Source: Kovacikia minuta CCNUW1 (GTDB lineage: Bacteria; Cyanobacteriota; Cyanobacteriia; Leptolyngbyales; Leptolyngbyaceae). Taken from it: a stretch of DNA of 64,000 bases. Positions within the stretch are counted from its first letter, which is position 1, and each line of letters opens with the position of its first letter. The position numbers and the translations under genes were made by a program. A model generated the notes under the pieces. It was not told the origin of the DNA, did not search any database, and saw nothing but the letters and a program-made list of their open reading frames with translations. The stretch spans positions 4,278,001 through 4,342,000 of the forward strand of contig NZ_CP083582.1 of the NCBI RefSeq assembly GCF_020091585.1. The letters are read 5' to 3'. Below, piece after piece: positions 26,196 through 35,078 of this stretch.

Positions 26196-26858
26196 AAATC
26201 TCCTGAAAAAGTTTTGAGATGAAATGCAATGGGTGGTGTAGCGCTTAAGAGCAGGAATCCTGGTAGAGACGTGATTAATTGTATCCCCACAAGATAGAAT
26301 CGTGTCTTTACAAAGGATGCGTCGATACGGGTGGAGGGGGATAAATTTTAGAGGCGATTATTTATACCATTTTAGATTGTAAATTCTAGACCGTTGTTTG
26401 TGTAAGCCCTCAGAACTAAGCCTTTCAAAGAATTATCTAAAACATCGGTGATTCAAATTCCAGAAATTGAGTTGCTTCAGGTTGAGCTTACAAGGCTGTG
26501 GTACTTCCAGAATAGAAAACCGACTTCTTGACCGCCGTTTTAGGGATTGCTTTAAACCCCTTAGGAACAAGAATTAAATAACATCGACTTTTGTAGGTTG
26601 GGTTGAGTCTGCGAAACCCAACATCTGCGGGGGGGTTGGGTTTCATACTTCAACCCAACCTACGCAGGTTATTTAATTCGCGATCCTTAGATGCTAGTTG
26701 AGGCAATCCTGAGTATTAAACTGGGAGCGCGATCGGAGGGGGTAATCCTGAATACGATTCTTATACGGAAGTCCATCTTTCGAGCGCGTAGTTGTAATTG
26801 TAGACAAATAGCAATCCGTATCTTTCCCTTTATCCTTCATGCTCCATCCCGTTTCTTT
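26196..26858. other. Long intergenic region holding a nested palindrome
   Basis: 663 bp between divergent genes. Apart from the repeat at 26571-26679, no gene or known site was recognised. The frame upstream of the PstS-like start (from 26691) is open but does not resemble protein. Confidence 0.5.
26571..26679. repeat. MITE-like nested palindrome, 109 bp
   Basis: Three inverted-repeat layers: outer GAATTAAATAAC / GTTATTTAATTC (26571-26582 and 26668-26679), middle GTAGGTTGGGTTGA / TCAACCCAACCTAC (26593-26606 and 26650-26663), and inner GAAACCCAAC / GTTGGGTTTC. It has no coding capacity. Its size and structure fit a non-autonomous miniature element; similar GGTTGGGTT palindromes are widespread in cyanobacterial genomes. 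Confidence 0.75.
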
Positions 26859-27932
26859 ATGACGCAAAAAAATGACACCCCTGCTTTGCTTCTGGCATTT
26901 TTGATTACAGCGGGACTGGTTGGCGGTGGATTTTGGTGGTTCACCCAAAGGTCTGGGATTGGCTTAAAATCGGGGCAAACGGGGCAAACCTCCGCTTCAG
27001 ACGATTCAACTGCATCTAATCGTTCCAGCAACTCACCAACCCAGGGCACCGTTGAAGGCTTTGCTTCTGTTCAGAGTGTTCCATCTGGTTTATTCAACTA
27101 CGGGGGTAGCACCTCCTGGGCACCGCTCCGGTTGGCCGTTGATCCAGCCATTCAGCAAGCCCGTCCAGAATTTCGCCTGCGCTATGTGGAACCGATCGGA
27201 AGTCCTCCTGGTTCAAGCACAGGGATTCGCATGCTGATTCGAGATGAATTGGCATTCGCCCAATCTTCTCGCCCCTTGTTAAATCAGGAATATCAGCAGG
27301 CAGAACAACGGGGCGTAAAGCTGAAGCAGATTCCTGTGGCGATCGATGGGCTGGCGGTAGCGGTTAACCCCAGTTTGAATATTCCAGGTTTAACGATCGC
27401 TCAGCTTCAGGGAATTTATCGGGGGCAGATCACCAATTGGAGCCAGGTGGGAGGTCCAGATCTAAAGGTTCAACCGTTTACCCGCCCAATCCAGGCAGGG
27501 GGAACGATCGAGCTATTCGTCGAGGAGATTTTGCAGGGGGGCGCATTTGGAGCCAATGTCCAGACGGTTTCGACGACGACGGAGGCATTACGCAAATTGG
27601 CTGCTAATCCTGGTGGAATTTATTTTGCGTCGGCACCAGAGGTTGTCCCCCAATGCACAATCAAACCCCTACCATTAGGACGGAGATCGGGGGAATATGT
27701 CCCTCCTTACCGAGAAACCCTGGTTGCCCCTTCCCAGTGTCCGGGGCAACGCAACCAGTTGAATGTCGAGGCTTTCCAGAGTGGGCAGTACCCGATCACC
27801 CGCAGTTTATACGTTGTTGTGAAACAAAATGGTCGGGTTGAAGAACAAGCGGGTGAGGCGTATGCCAATTTTTTGCTGACCAATCAGGGGCAGGAATTAA
27901 TTGCCAGATCTGGGTTTGTCAAAATTCGCTAG
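26859..27932 (+). CDS. PstS-like phosphate-binding protein
   Basis: 357 residues from ATG 26859 (MTQKNDTPALLLAFLITAGL). An N-terminal hydrophobic segment of about 20 residues is followed by a Ser/Thr/Gly-rich linker, then a periplasmic binding fold: LFNYGGSTSWAPLRLAVDPA at the phosphate loop, RDELAFAQSSRPL, AIDGLAVAVNPSL, and ITNWSQVGGPDL. This is the PstS family pattern, but no pst permease or ATPase is next to it, so it may be a stand-alone binding protein anchored by its N-terminus. It could also bind another anion. It converges on trpS. Confidence 0.82.
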   Translation: MTQKNDTPALLLAFLITAGLVGGGFWWFTQRSGIGLKSGQTGQTSASDDSTASNRSSNSPTQGTVEGFASVQSVPSGLFNYGGSTSWAPLRLAVDPAIQQARPEFRLRYVEPIGSPPGSSTGIRMLIRDELAFAQSSRPLLNQEYQQAEQRGVKLKQIPVAIDGLAVAVNPSLNIPGLTIAQLQGIYRGQITNWSQVGGPDLKVQPFTRPIQAGGTIELFVEEILQGGAFGANVQTVSTTTEALRKLAANPGGIYFASAPEVVPQCTIKPLPLGRRSGEYVPPYRETLVAPSQCPGQRNQLNVEAFQSGQYPITRSLYVVVKQNGRVEEQAGEAYANFLLTNQGQELIARSGFVKIR

Positions 27933-27958
27933 GTATAGCAGGTGTTTGGTGTCAGGTG

Positions 27959-28969
27959 TCAGGTGGGCAGGGAATAACCTAAGGCGACTTTGACTCTTCG
28001 GAGTGTTTGATTGGCGATTTCGGATGCCTTCTGCCGTCCATCGTGCAGGACGGATTCCAGATATCCTGGTTCATCCATGATTTGCTTGTACTTGTCCTGG
28101 ATGGGTTGGAGGTGGGCGATCGTTGTTTCCGTCAGCAGGGGTTTAAACTGGCCCCAGCCCATGTCCTGACATTCTGCGGCAACGTCCTGCTTTGACTTGC
28201 CCGACATCAGCATATACAGGGTCAGCAGGTTATTACATTCGGGACGTTCTGGGTCGCCGAAAACCAATCCCCGCACCGGATCGGTTTTGCACTTCTTAAT
28301 TTTGTTCCGAATTACATCCGGTGGGTCTAGCAAATTAATTCGACTTAAATCCGATGGGTCAGACTTGGACATTTTCCTGGTGCCATCGGTCAGACTCATG
28401 ATGCGAGCACCGTCTGTCGAAATCAGGGGAGCGGGGGATTTCAAAATCGGCTGGTTGGGCTTGCCATACTGGTGATTCAGGCGATCGACGATATCGCGGG
28501 TCAATTCAATATGCTGCTTCTGGTCCTCACCTACAGGCACTTTGTCTGCATCGTAAAGCAGAATGTCCGCTGCCATTAGCACCGGGTAGTCCAGCAGCCC
28601 CACGCCAACGTTCTCGCCCTGCTTCACGGCTTTTTCCTTAAACTGAATCATGTCGGTCAGCCAGTTGAGGGGAGTGATGCAGTTGAGCAACCAGGTGAGT
28701 TCGCTGTGAGCTGAAACGTGGGACTGGACGAAGATCGTAGAGCAATCCAAATCAATGCCACAGGCAAGGTAGAGGGCAGCGATCGCATGGGTATCAGCTG
28801 ATAACGTAGCGGGATTATGGGGCACAGTAATGGCATGCAAATCCACAACACAAAAGAAATTGTCGTACTGGTGCTGCCCCTTAACCCAATTGCGGATGGC
28901 ACCCAGATAGTTGCCCAGATGGAGATTGCCTGTTGGCTGGACTCCAGAAAGAACGCGTTGCTTAGCCAT
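27959..28969 (-). CDS. trpS: Tryptophanyl-tRNA synthetase
   Basis: 336 residues, standard length. Class I signatures: SGVQPTGNLHLGNYLGAIRN (HIGH-like HLGN) and DGTRKMSKSDPSDLSRINLL (KMSKS). VPVGEDQKQHIELTRDI is also typical of TrpS. It charges tRNA-Trp. The last codons are followed by GGTGTCA heptamers between this gene and the convergent PstS-like gene. Confidence 0.97.
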   Translation of the reverse strand: MAKQRVLSGVQPTGNLHLGNYLGAIRNWVKGQHQYDNFFCVVDLHAITVPHNPATLSADTHAIAALYLACGIDLDCSTIFVQSHVSAHSELTWLLNCITPLNWLTDMIQFKEKAVKQGENVGVGLLDYPVLMAADILLYDADKVPVGEDQKQHIELTRDIVDRLNHQYGKPNQPILKSPAPLISTDGARIMSLTDGTRKMSKSDPSDLSRINLLDPPDVIRNKIKKCKTDPVRGLVFGDPERPECNNLLTLYMLMSGKSKQDVAAECQDMGWGQFKPLLTETTIAHLQPIQDKYKQIMDEPGYLESVLHDGRQKASEIANQTLRRVKVALGYSLPT

Positions 28970-29094
28970 GATGTTCAGAGATGTTTGATGATCAATCCGT
29001 CGTTTGACGCCACTCGTTTCTTCAGCGATACTTTAGCTACACTTTAGAAGTGTAAAGATTAACGCGCCTACTGTAATAATTCTTCCTATTAATT

Positions 29095-29394
29095 ATGACC
29101 CAATCCCTAAACCACGAGCAGACAGCCCAATTGCAAGTATGTCTTGATTTGGCGCATGACCCAAAACAGCACGCCGACGCGAGACAAACGTTTGCCCAAC
29201 TGCAAAATAGCCTGGTTGATAAATCCGCAACCATAGAGTTGCTGGAAACCCTGTGGAATGAGGTGCTGGCAGCCCGCCGCTCAGCGGCGCTTTGGGAGCA
29301 AGCCAATAATCTTGAGAAGGAACTAACCAAACGCATGGCAGAACATCACGTCCAGTTGAATCAAAACTACCTGCGGTTGATTCAGGAGCAGTAG
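29095..29394 (+). CDS. Small helical protein of unknown function, 99 aa
   Basis: MTQSLNHEQTAQLQVCLDLA to RLIQEQ. Almost entirely alpha-helical and charged, with heptad-like spacing in ANNLEKELTKRMAEHHVQLN, which suggests a helical bundle or coiled coil. No signal peptide or motif is visible. It is transcribed divergently from trpS and ends before a strong hairpin at 29405. Confidence 0.6.
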   Translation: MTQSLNHEQTAQLQVCLDLAHDPKQHADARQTFAQLQNSLVDKSATIELLETLWNEVLAARRSAALWEQANNLEKELTKRMAEHHVQLNQNYLRLIQEQ

Positions 29395-29404
29395 TGCAAT
29401 CTTT

Positions 29405-29467
29405 GTAGGGGCAGGTTTGGTAGATAATTTGTGAATTCTACAGTCCTTTGGCAGAACCTGCCCCTAC
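29405..29467. terminator. Hairpin between convergent genes (dispersed GTAGGGGC repeat)
   Basis: GTAGGGGCAGGTT (29405-29417) pairs perfectly with AACCTGCCCCTAC (29455-29467) around a 37-nt loop. It lies between two convergent genes and could terminate both. The GTAGGGGC arm is a common cyanobacterial dispersed palindrome. Confidence 0.55.
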
Positions 29468-29497
29468 GTCACCGAAAAATTTAAAGCAGGCAATTGT

Positions 29498-31213
29498 TTA
29501 AGCCTCAAACCCTTCTGCGGCATTGTGGATCATAAATTCCATCGCTTCATTTTGAGAGCTACCAAATTTAATTTGTGCGCCCGACTTGAGGGGGACTTCC
29601 TGACGGTGGATTCGTTGCCAGGCATTTGCGTCCAAGCCTGGCTCCAGGAGCCATGTCCCGAAACGAGAAAAGTCTTCTAAAAAATAGGTGGTTTCGCCGC
29701 TGTTGTTTTGCTGTGTGTGACGATAGAAAATGACGGCGTGTTTGCGGGAAACCCCTGCCTGCTCCTCGTGAATCACCAGGTCATTTTCAATCCGATCGCG
29801 CCCAACCCGAATCAGCCCCCCCTGAATATGCCAAACTTTTGCGGTTTTGAGCGATCGCAAAGAAGCATTGGAGGTTTGCCTGCCCAGTTGTGTGATGGGA
29901 CCGGGCATTTCAGTTGGGCTACCTTCAATGGGCTTTAGCAATTCGCCATCAAATTCAGGATGCATATAGAGGACGGGCAAGGTCCAGGCTTGCTGGTTAA
30001 ACCGATAGAGTGTCAACAGATGCTGGCGAGCAACGGCGACGGCCTGATCGATCGGCAACCGTTCCGCCAGGGCTTTAGCAAATGCCTGAATAAAGCTGAA
30101 GGCTTCCTCATCCGTAATGGTGTCGCGCATTCCCAAAACAGCAGGAACACCGTGATGGATTAACACCTCTGCCAAACTACTGCGTGGGATCGCCTGCGAA
30201 GCCTGGGATTCTGTAACCCCAGCCCTCAGGGTGTGGTCAGGTTGGGCACCCCAGCAGGCATTAAACACCGCCAGTTTAACCTGACGACGAGTCAACACCT
30301 GCGCCAGTTCGGTGCCATTTAGGGTCATATCTGGACGCAAAAATAATAACCCCCCATCGGGAGCAGGCACCCCATGCCCGGAATAGAAAAAGACGTTATA
30401 GTTCTGCATTTCCAGGCTGTGGAGCAAGTCTGCTGGAGTCGGCTGAACCAGAGTATCTACCTGGCAGGGGGTGCCGGTTGTGCGCCCAATGCCTGTGCTT
30501 CCAGAGGTCTTCAAAACCCGCGCCAGTGCCTGCGCTTCTTGCTGAAGCTGAAGAATATGGAGCGCATCATAGCGGGAACTGGTGGTTGCCGTAGTGCTGC
30601 TTTCCTCAGCCGGGTCTGAATCCTGCCCCAATACCAGCAGGATTTTTAGCATATAGTCCGATCGCAGAGGCGGCAGCATATGGACATCACTGGTGGTGCG
30701 GCTAAACAAGAGTTGCTGGCTGAGGGAAATCGCTTGCTTACCCGCTGCATCCTGCATAATTTCCCAGGGCAACGCAATCAAATCTGGATCACGAATTTCC
30801 AGCCGCATCCGGAGGGGTTTTGTCTGCCCCATTGCAATTCCCTGGCTATGGTTGAGACTCCCCTGAATCGGTCCATCAAATAACCATTGCCAGAGACCAA
30901 TCCCCAAATTCTGCATTAACCGACCGGCACGACTAACAGGTTGGTCCGGGGAGGGGAGGGAAGGGTCGATCGGCAACACGGGATCAACCAGGGGAGCATC
31001 CACCTGAGACACCTGGGGCACGCTGGGTAAAACTCTGGTAGAAAACATCTCCTGCCAGCCCTGCCAAAGTTGAGTCAAGCTGTCAGACCAAACGCAATCG
31101 TGTAAGACATATCCGCCCGGGTAGGGAGCTTTGGTGACATGAACAGCAAAGTGCCCTGCGGTTCGGAGGGGAGCGATTGCCAGACTCAGACAAGGAATTT
31201 CAGACAAGGACAT
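29498..31213 (-). CDS. CHAT-domain (caspase-like) protein with C-terminal FHA domain
   Basis: 571 residues. A CHAT peptidase domain occupies about 100-425, with the likely dyad His 280 (FFYSGHG) and Cys 320 (LAVFNACWGAQ). A C-terminal FHA domain (about 455-565) has LIRVGRDRIENDLVI, SRKHAVIF and FSRFGTWL, the loops that bind phosphothreonine. Residues 1-95 are an uncharacterised domain. The family suggests a caspase-like protease docked to phosphorylated partners, perhaps from a Ser/Thr kinase pathway. Both catalytic residues are present. A 2H phosphoesterase gene lies 71 bp upstream on the same strand. Cytosolic, with no signal peptide. Substrate unknown. Confidence 0.85.
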   Translation of the reverse strand: MSLSEIPCLSLAIAPLRTAGHFAVHVTKAPYPGGYVLHDCVWSDSLTQLWQGWQEMFSTRVLPSVPQVSQVDAPLVDPVLPIDPSLPSPDQPVSRAGRLMQNLGIGLWQWLFDGPIQGSLNHSQGIAMGQTKPLRMRLEIRDPDLIALPWEIMQDAAGKQAISLSQQLLFSRTTSDVHMLPPLRSDYMLKILLVLGQDSDPAEESSTTATTSSRYDALHILQLQQEAQALARVLKTSGSTGIGRTTGTPCQVDTLVQPTPADLLHSLEMQNYNVFFYSGHGVPAPDGGLLFLRPDMTLNGTELAQVLTRRQVKLAVFNACWGAQPDHTLRAGVTESQASQAIPRSSLAEVLIHHGVPAVLGMRDTITDEEAFSFIQAFAKALAERLPIDQAVAVARQHLLTLYRFNQQAWTLPVLYMHPEFDGELLKPIEGSPTEMPGPITQLGRQTSNASLRSLKTAKVWHIQGGLIRVGRDRIENDLVIHEEQAGVSRKHAVIFYRHTQQNNSGETTYFLEDFSRFGTWLLEPGLDANAWQRIHRQEVPLKSGAQIKFGSSQNEAMEFMIHNAAEGFEA

Positions 31214-31284
31214 GAAGAGAAACAGGTAACCCGTGACGATATTGATACTGACTTAACAGTCTAGTCTTTGTTTGCGGTTAGTTG

Positions 31285-31845
31285 TTAGGGGATGGAAAAG
31301 AAGGGAAATTCATGGCAAATAGTCCAGCGCTGACCATTGTGAATTAACAGGGTGAGGTTCGCAACGGTAAATTTGAATTGCACCGGACAATCCTGAAACT
31401 CTGCCCAGGCAGCCCGAAAATTCTGCCTGGTCAAATCTCGAAAGCCAACGGTGAGATGGGGGGCAAAGGGACGGGTTTTTGAGACTGGATCAATGATGCC
31501 CAAAGTTGATTCCATAGCAGTCATCAGGTCTGCCTGTAATCCGAGTAATTCCGGAGTTTTTTGGACATTGATGTAAATGACACGCGGCGCAAAGGCTGCA
31601 AACCCCGACAGGGTGATGGGAACCGACGGATGCTGAAGCGCGAACTCACTTAAGGTGTGATTCAAACTTGACAAATCTTGCTCCAGCCATTCAAAGGGGG
31701 GCTGAAGCGTAATGTGGGGTGGAGATTTGAGGGCAGCCTGACTGTTGTAGCGATCGACAAAAACCTGCTGCACTCCCCTGGCATATTCCTGCACCTCCTG
31801 GGGGGGCAAAAGCGCAATAAAAAAACGATGTTTAGAAGAATTCAA
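31285..31845 (-). CDS. 2H phosphoesterase (2'-5' RNA ligase / LigT family)
   Basis: 186 residues with two HxT motifs: PPHITLQPPF and PHLTVGFRD, the paired catalytic histidines of the 2H superfamily. Start MNSSKHRFFIALLPPQEVQE is typical. Members hydrolyse or ligate 2'-5' phosphodiester or 2',3'-cyclic phosphate bonds in RNA or nucleotides; the actual substrate is unknown. It precedes the CHAT-FHA gene by 71 bp on the same strand, so the two may be one operon. A second, frameshifted 2H protein lies about 1 kb upstream. Confidence 0.85.
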   Translation of the reverse strand: MNSSKHRFFIALLPPQEVQEYARGVQQVFVDRYNSQAALKSPPHITLQPPFEWLEQDLSSLNHTLSEFALQHPSVPITLSGFAAFAPRVIYINVQKTPELLGLQADLMTAMESTLGIIDPVSKTRPFAPHLTVGFRDLTRQNFRAAWAEFQDCPVQFKFTVANLTLLIHNGQRWTICHEFPFFSIP

Positions 31846-31961
31846 GGCTCTGAAAATTAGAGTTTGATAGCTTTAGAGAATTGGTTTGACTTAATTCTTT
31901 TGTAACAGTGTTAGGAATTGACTAATATTTGTTTTATTTTTTGAAGGACTAATATCTAGCG

Positions 31962-32336
31962 ATGCAAGAGGTTATGCAAGAAGCAGACTTAACTGGTCTA
32001 GCTTGGGCAGGTTTAGCCACATTTGCACTATATGGATGGGGATTGGGTTTAGCTGTTGCAGCTTTGGTAGGTTTTACCAGCCTTGTAATTACACGATTTA
32101 GCAAACACAGAAATAATAACCAAGCTTATGCAGCATTTGTTCTAGCGATTAGTGGGGCGACAATTGGTCTACTGGTAATACTGCCAGTAGCCGCCACAGT
32201 TGTTTATTTCACCGATGTTTTTCAAAAATGTGGTTATTTTGAATGCAACATGTTATCGGGATTAGTGATTCAAACGGTTAGAGCTGCCCCGTCTGTAGGA
32301 GGAATTGTTGCAGTCATAGGATGCTTGAGATCATAG
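31962..32336 (+). CDS. Small integral membrane protein, 124 aa
   Basis: About three membrane spans: LAWAGLATFALYGWGLGLAV with AALVGFTSLVI, AAFVLAISGATIGLLVILPV, and a C-terminal LVIQTVRAAPSVGGIVAVIG. A basic loop (TRFSKHRNNN) lies between the first and second. Two cysteines (KCGYFEC) sit in what would be an external loop and might form a disulfide. The A+T content is higher than in neighbouring genes. No family recognised. Confidence 0.55.
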   Translation: MQEVMQEADLTGLAWAGLATFALYGWGLGLAVAALVGFTSLVITRFSKHRNNNQAYAAFVLAISGATIGLLVILPVAATVVYFTDVFQKCGYFECNMLSGLVIQTVRAAPSVGGIVAVIGCLRS

Positions 32337-32445
32337 TTACAACTTCTCGTTTATTTCATTCGATCTCTATCCCTCACCAACTATTGTATTTTCCAAATAC
32401 CCTCTCAACAATCCATAACTCATAATTCATCATTCAAAACTCTCT

Positions 32446-32727
32446 ATGCCCTGGTTTGTCAAAATTGAGGAAGGAACGGTCGATAAAGCTACCTTCGATC
32501 GCTACGTTCCGGCTCACAAAGCCTATGTACAAGAACTCATTGCCAAAGGACATCAGGCAAAAACAGGCTATTGGGCTTGTTTTGGGGGTGGGATGCTGTT
32601 GTTTCAGGCAGCATCAATGGCGGAGGCAAAGGCGATCGTTGCCCAAGACCCGCTGGTTGCCAATAACTGTGTGAGCTATAAGCTTTACGAATGGCGAATT
32701 GTGGTAGGGGAAGAGGGGGAGGGATGA
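32446..32727 (+). CDS. YciI-like protein
   Basis: 93 residues: MPWFVKIEEGTVDKATFDRY, VPAHKAYVQELIAKGHQAKT and ASMAEAKAIVAQDPLVANNC, the ferredoxin-like alpha/beta fold of the YCII family with its conserved His (PAHKAYV) and Asp (QDP). The family includes small enzymes and domains of mostly unknown activity. The last residues (VVGEEGEG) are encoded by the beginning of a G-rich heptamer array, so the native C-terminus may have been altered by the repeat. Confidence 0.75.
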   Translation: MPWFVKIEEGTVDKATFDRYVPAHKAYVQELIAKGHQAKTGYWACFGGGMLLFQAASMAEAKAIVAQDPLVANNCVSYKLYEWRIVVGEEGEG

Positions 32728-32892
32728 GGGGAGTGGGGAGTAGGAAGTAGGGAATGGGGAGTGGACAGGCGGAGAGCAGAGGGGGAAACAGATAGCTTTT
32801 ATCTTTTATCCTTTATCCTTTCCCTGACACCTAACCCCTGACACCTGACACCTGACCCCTAACCCCTAACCCCTAACCCCTACCCCCCTCCC
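32706..32892 (+). repeat. Composite heptanucleotide array
   Basis: G-rich units (GGGGAGT, GGAAGTA, GGGAATG) to about 32785, then TTTATCC units, then CCTGACA and CCCCTAA units to about 32892. The order is G-rich followed by C/T-rich on the plus strand, as at other arrays. It overlaps the 3' end of the YciI-like gene. Confidence 0.85.
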
Positions 32893-33679
32893 CTAAAACT
32901 CAAACGTTGCCCAGTCAGGTTGTCGGTAGTAATGGGTCATGTCATCAAACTTATGTAACTCAGCCTTGTAAACCCAAAACGCCTGAGTTTCATTGTCAAC
33001 CCACTGTTGGTTAAGCTCTGTGAAGTGGTTGCTGAGGATAGGGAGGTCTTCGCTGGAAGGAATTGCCCCAAAGTACCCCAGGGTGATGTGGGGGGTAAAG
33101 TAATACTGCTGTTCAATGCCCAGCCCAATCAAGTCGTGATTTTGGTAGATGGCACGGCGAAACTTGAGGATACGATCGTAGGAGTATTCATCGGTTGGCA
33201 CCAGACAGAGGGCGATCGCCCGCGTCATTACCATTAGCCCAAGGGCTTGAAACTCGATCGGTTTCGTCTCCGTCAGAGGCTGGCACTGCTCAAAAATATT
33301 GCTAACACAGGTTTGAAGTTTCGTTTCAAAGTCGGGATTTTCTCCGCTGGCTGCTTTAAAGGTACTGTCCCAAACTCAGGTCAGCCAGGGTCAGGTGAAA
33401 GCTATCCGGTGGCACCGGGGCAAAGAGATTGGCACCTAACTTTTGCCCAAGCCGTTGCTGGTAATCCGTCAGATTCTCATAAAGCGTGGCGTTTTTGGAA
33501 TCCTCATTACCAGGGGGTGTCACGATGGTGTAACCAGGAAAAGGAACGGGTTCCCGCCCCCCCTCTGGATGGGGACGGAACTTGGGCGACTCCTGAACAT
33601 ATTGCACCTGCGTTTGATAGGTTTCTGGCAGGATCAGACGCATTGCCCGGTTTAGATAAGTCTGATAATTTTCGTCCAA
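32893..33679 (-). CDS. DUF1868-like 2H phosphoesterase, one-base frameshift
   Basis: Two abutting frames make one protein. The upstream part (33679-33356) reads MDENYQTYLNRAMRLILPET, FRPHPEGGREPVPFPGYTIV and DSFHLTLADL, then shifts. The other frame takes over with VWDSTFKAASGENPDFETKL and runs through MVMTRAIALCLVPTDEYSYD and FTPHITLGYFGAI. The two HxT motifs (HLTL and HITL) mark a 2H phosphoesterase of the DUF1868 type. One extra base in CTGAGTTTGG (complement of about 33371-33380) accounts for the break; the corrected length is about 261 residues. It may be a pseudogene or an assembly error. Confidence 0.75.
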
Positions 33680-34033
33680 TTTTGATCGCCTCGTAATGCA
33701 ACTTGACAGATTCTAGTCTTCGTCAATTCTAAAGTTGACGAACAGGTAAGTGGGGATGCATGAATAAACTGGGGAGCGCTGACCTTTAACCGCTGATGGT
33801 TGATAGCTTTCAGCTTTCGGCAAGTTTGATTTAATTGGGTCCACCTACTTCAGGTTGGTTTAGAGATATTTTAGAATCCTCATCTCCTTCTCTCTAGTAG
33901 TGCATCGCGGAAACAAGCCCACAATTTTTACTCAGTCCCCAGTCTCCACTTCGCCAAACCGCTATGGATGTTTTCTAGTCTGACAGGACTGATAGGACAA
34001 TACAATTACACGAAAGGGCGAGGGGTATTCTAA
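33680..34033. other. Intergenic region between divergent genes
   Basis: 354 bp between the DUF1868-like gene and holA, with AGCTTTC-like heptamers near 33805 and no other recognised feature. It must contain both promoters. Confidence 0.45.
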
Positions 34034-35017
34034 GTGCCAATTTATCTTTATTGGGGAGAAGATGAATTTGCGATCGCCCAGGCGGTTGCTGCCCTGCGTC
34101 AACGGGTCCTGGATTCGGATTGGAGTAGCTTCAATTTTGACAAAATTTCTCCTGATCAGCCAGATGCGGTACTTCAGGGTTTGAATCAGGCGATGACTCC
34201 CCCCTTTGGGACAGGTAGCCGCCTGGTGTGGCTGGTCAATACCACCCTCTGCCAGCGTTGCCCTGAGGATCTGCTGGCTGAAGTAGAACGAACACTGCCT
34301 GCCATTCCAGAGCATAGTGTGTTGCTGTTAACGAGCAGCAGCAAGCCAGATGGACGGCTGAAATCCACTAAACTGCTGCAAAAACACGCGCAGATCCAGG
34401 AGTTTTCAGTCATTCCCCCCTGGAAAACGGAGTTGCTGGTAAAACAGGTGCGGCAGGTTGCCCAGGTGGTTGGGGTGAAGCTGACGGAAACCGCAACCGA
34501 GTTACTGGCGGAGTCCGTTGGAAATGACACCCGACAACTCTACAGTGAACTGGAAAAATTGCGATTGTTTGCAGGCGATTCAAAAAAGCCGATCGATCAG
34601 GGGGCGATCGCGACCCTGGTAACCACCAGCACCCAAAGTGCTTTCCAGCTTGGTGCTGCCATCCGTCAGGGTGAAACGGCTGAGGCACTTGACCTGATTA
34701 CCGCTTTGTTGCGTCAAAATGAGCCTGCATTACGAATTGTGAGTAGCTTGATCAGCCAATTTCGCCGCTGGACCTGGGTTAAAACAATGGTAGAAGCAGG
34801 CGAACGGGATGAACGGGAAATTGCCAAAGCAGCCGAGATCGACAACCCCAAACGCCTCTACTTCCTCAAACAGGAGGTTCAATCCCTCTCCTTACCCACC
34901 CTGCTGCAAACCCTCTCCATCTTGCTGGAACTGGATGCCAGCCTCAAACGGGGAGCCGATGAACTAGCGACGTTGCAAATCAAAGTTATCGAGCTGTGTG
35001 AATTGTGTCGCCTGTAA
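34034..35017 (+). CDS. holA: DNA polymerase III subunit delta
   Basis: 327 residues, starting with GTG at 34034 (MPIYLYWGEDEFAIAQAVAA). The opening Y-L-Y-W-G-E-D-E-F matches HolA, followed by NFDKISPDQPDAVLQGLNQA, PPFGTGSRLVWL and the clamp-loader helical region (LLRQNEPALRIVSSLISQFR). The delta subunit opens the sliding clamp in the clamp-loader complex. holB, its partner, is about 10 kb to the right. Length and order are normal. Confidence 0.93.
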   Translation: MPIYLYWGEDEFAIAQAVAALRQRVLDSDWSSFNFDKISPDQPDAVLQGLNQAMTPPFGTGSRLVWLVNTTLCQRCPEDLLAEVERTLPAIPEHSVLLLTSSSKPDGRLKSTKLLQKHAQIQEFSVIPPWKTELLVKQVRQVAQVVGVKLTETATELLAESVGNDTRQLYSELEKLRLFAGDSKKPIDQGAIATLVTTSTQSAFQLGAAIRQGETAEALDLITALLRQNEPALRIVSSLISQFRRWTWVKTMVEAGERDEREIAKAAEIDNPKRLYFLKQEVQSLSLPTLLQTLSILLELDASLKRGADELATLQIKVIELCELCRL

Positions 35018-35078
35018 TCAGATGAGGGTACTCCCTCATTCCCATACCGTTAGGGACTGATCATTCTGGTAAAACCTG

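Noticed and set aside
26400-26480. tRNA-like T-loop sequence (GATTCAAATTCC near 26450)
   Set aside because: No acceptor stem, anticodon arm or CCA-adjacent pairing could be found around it.
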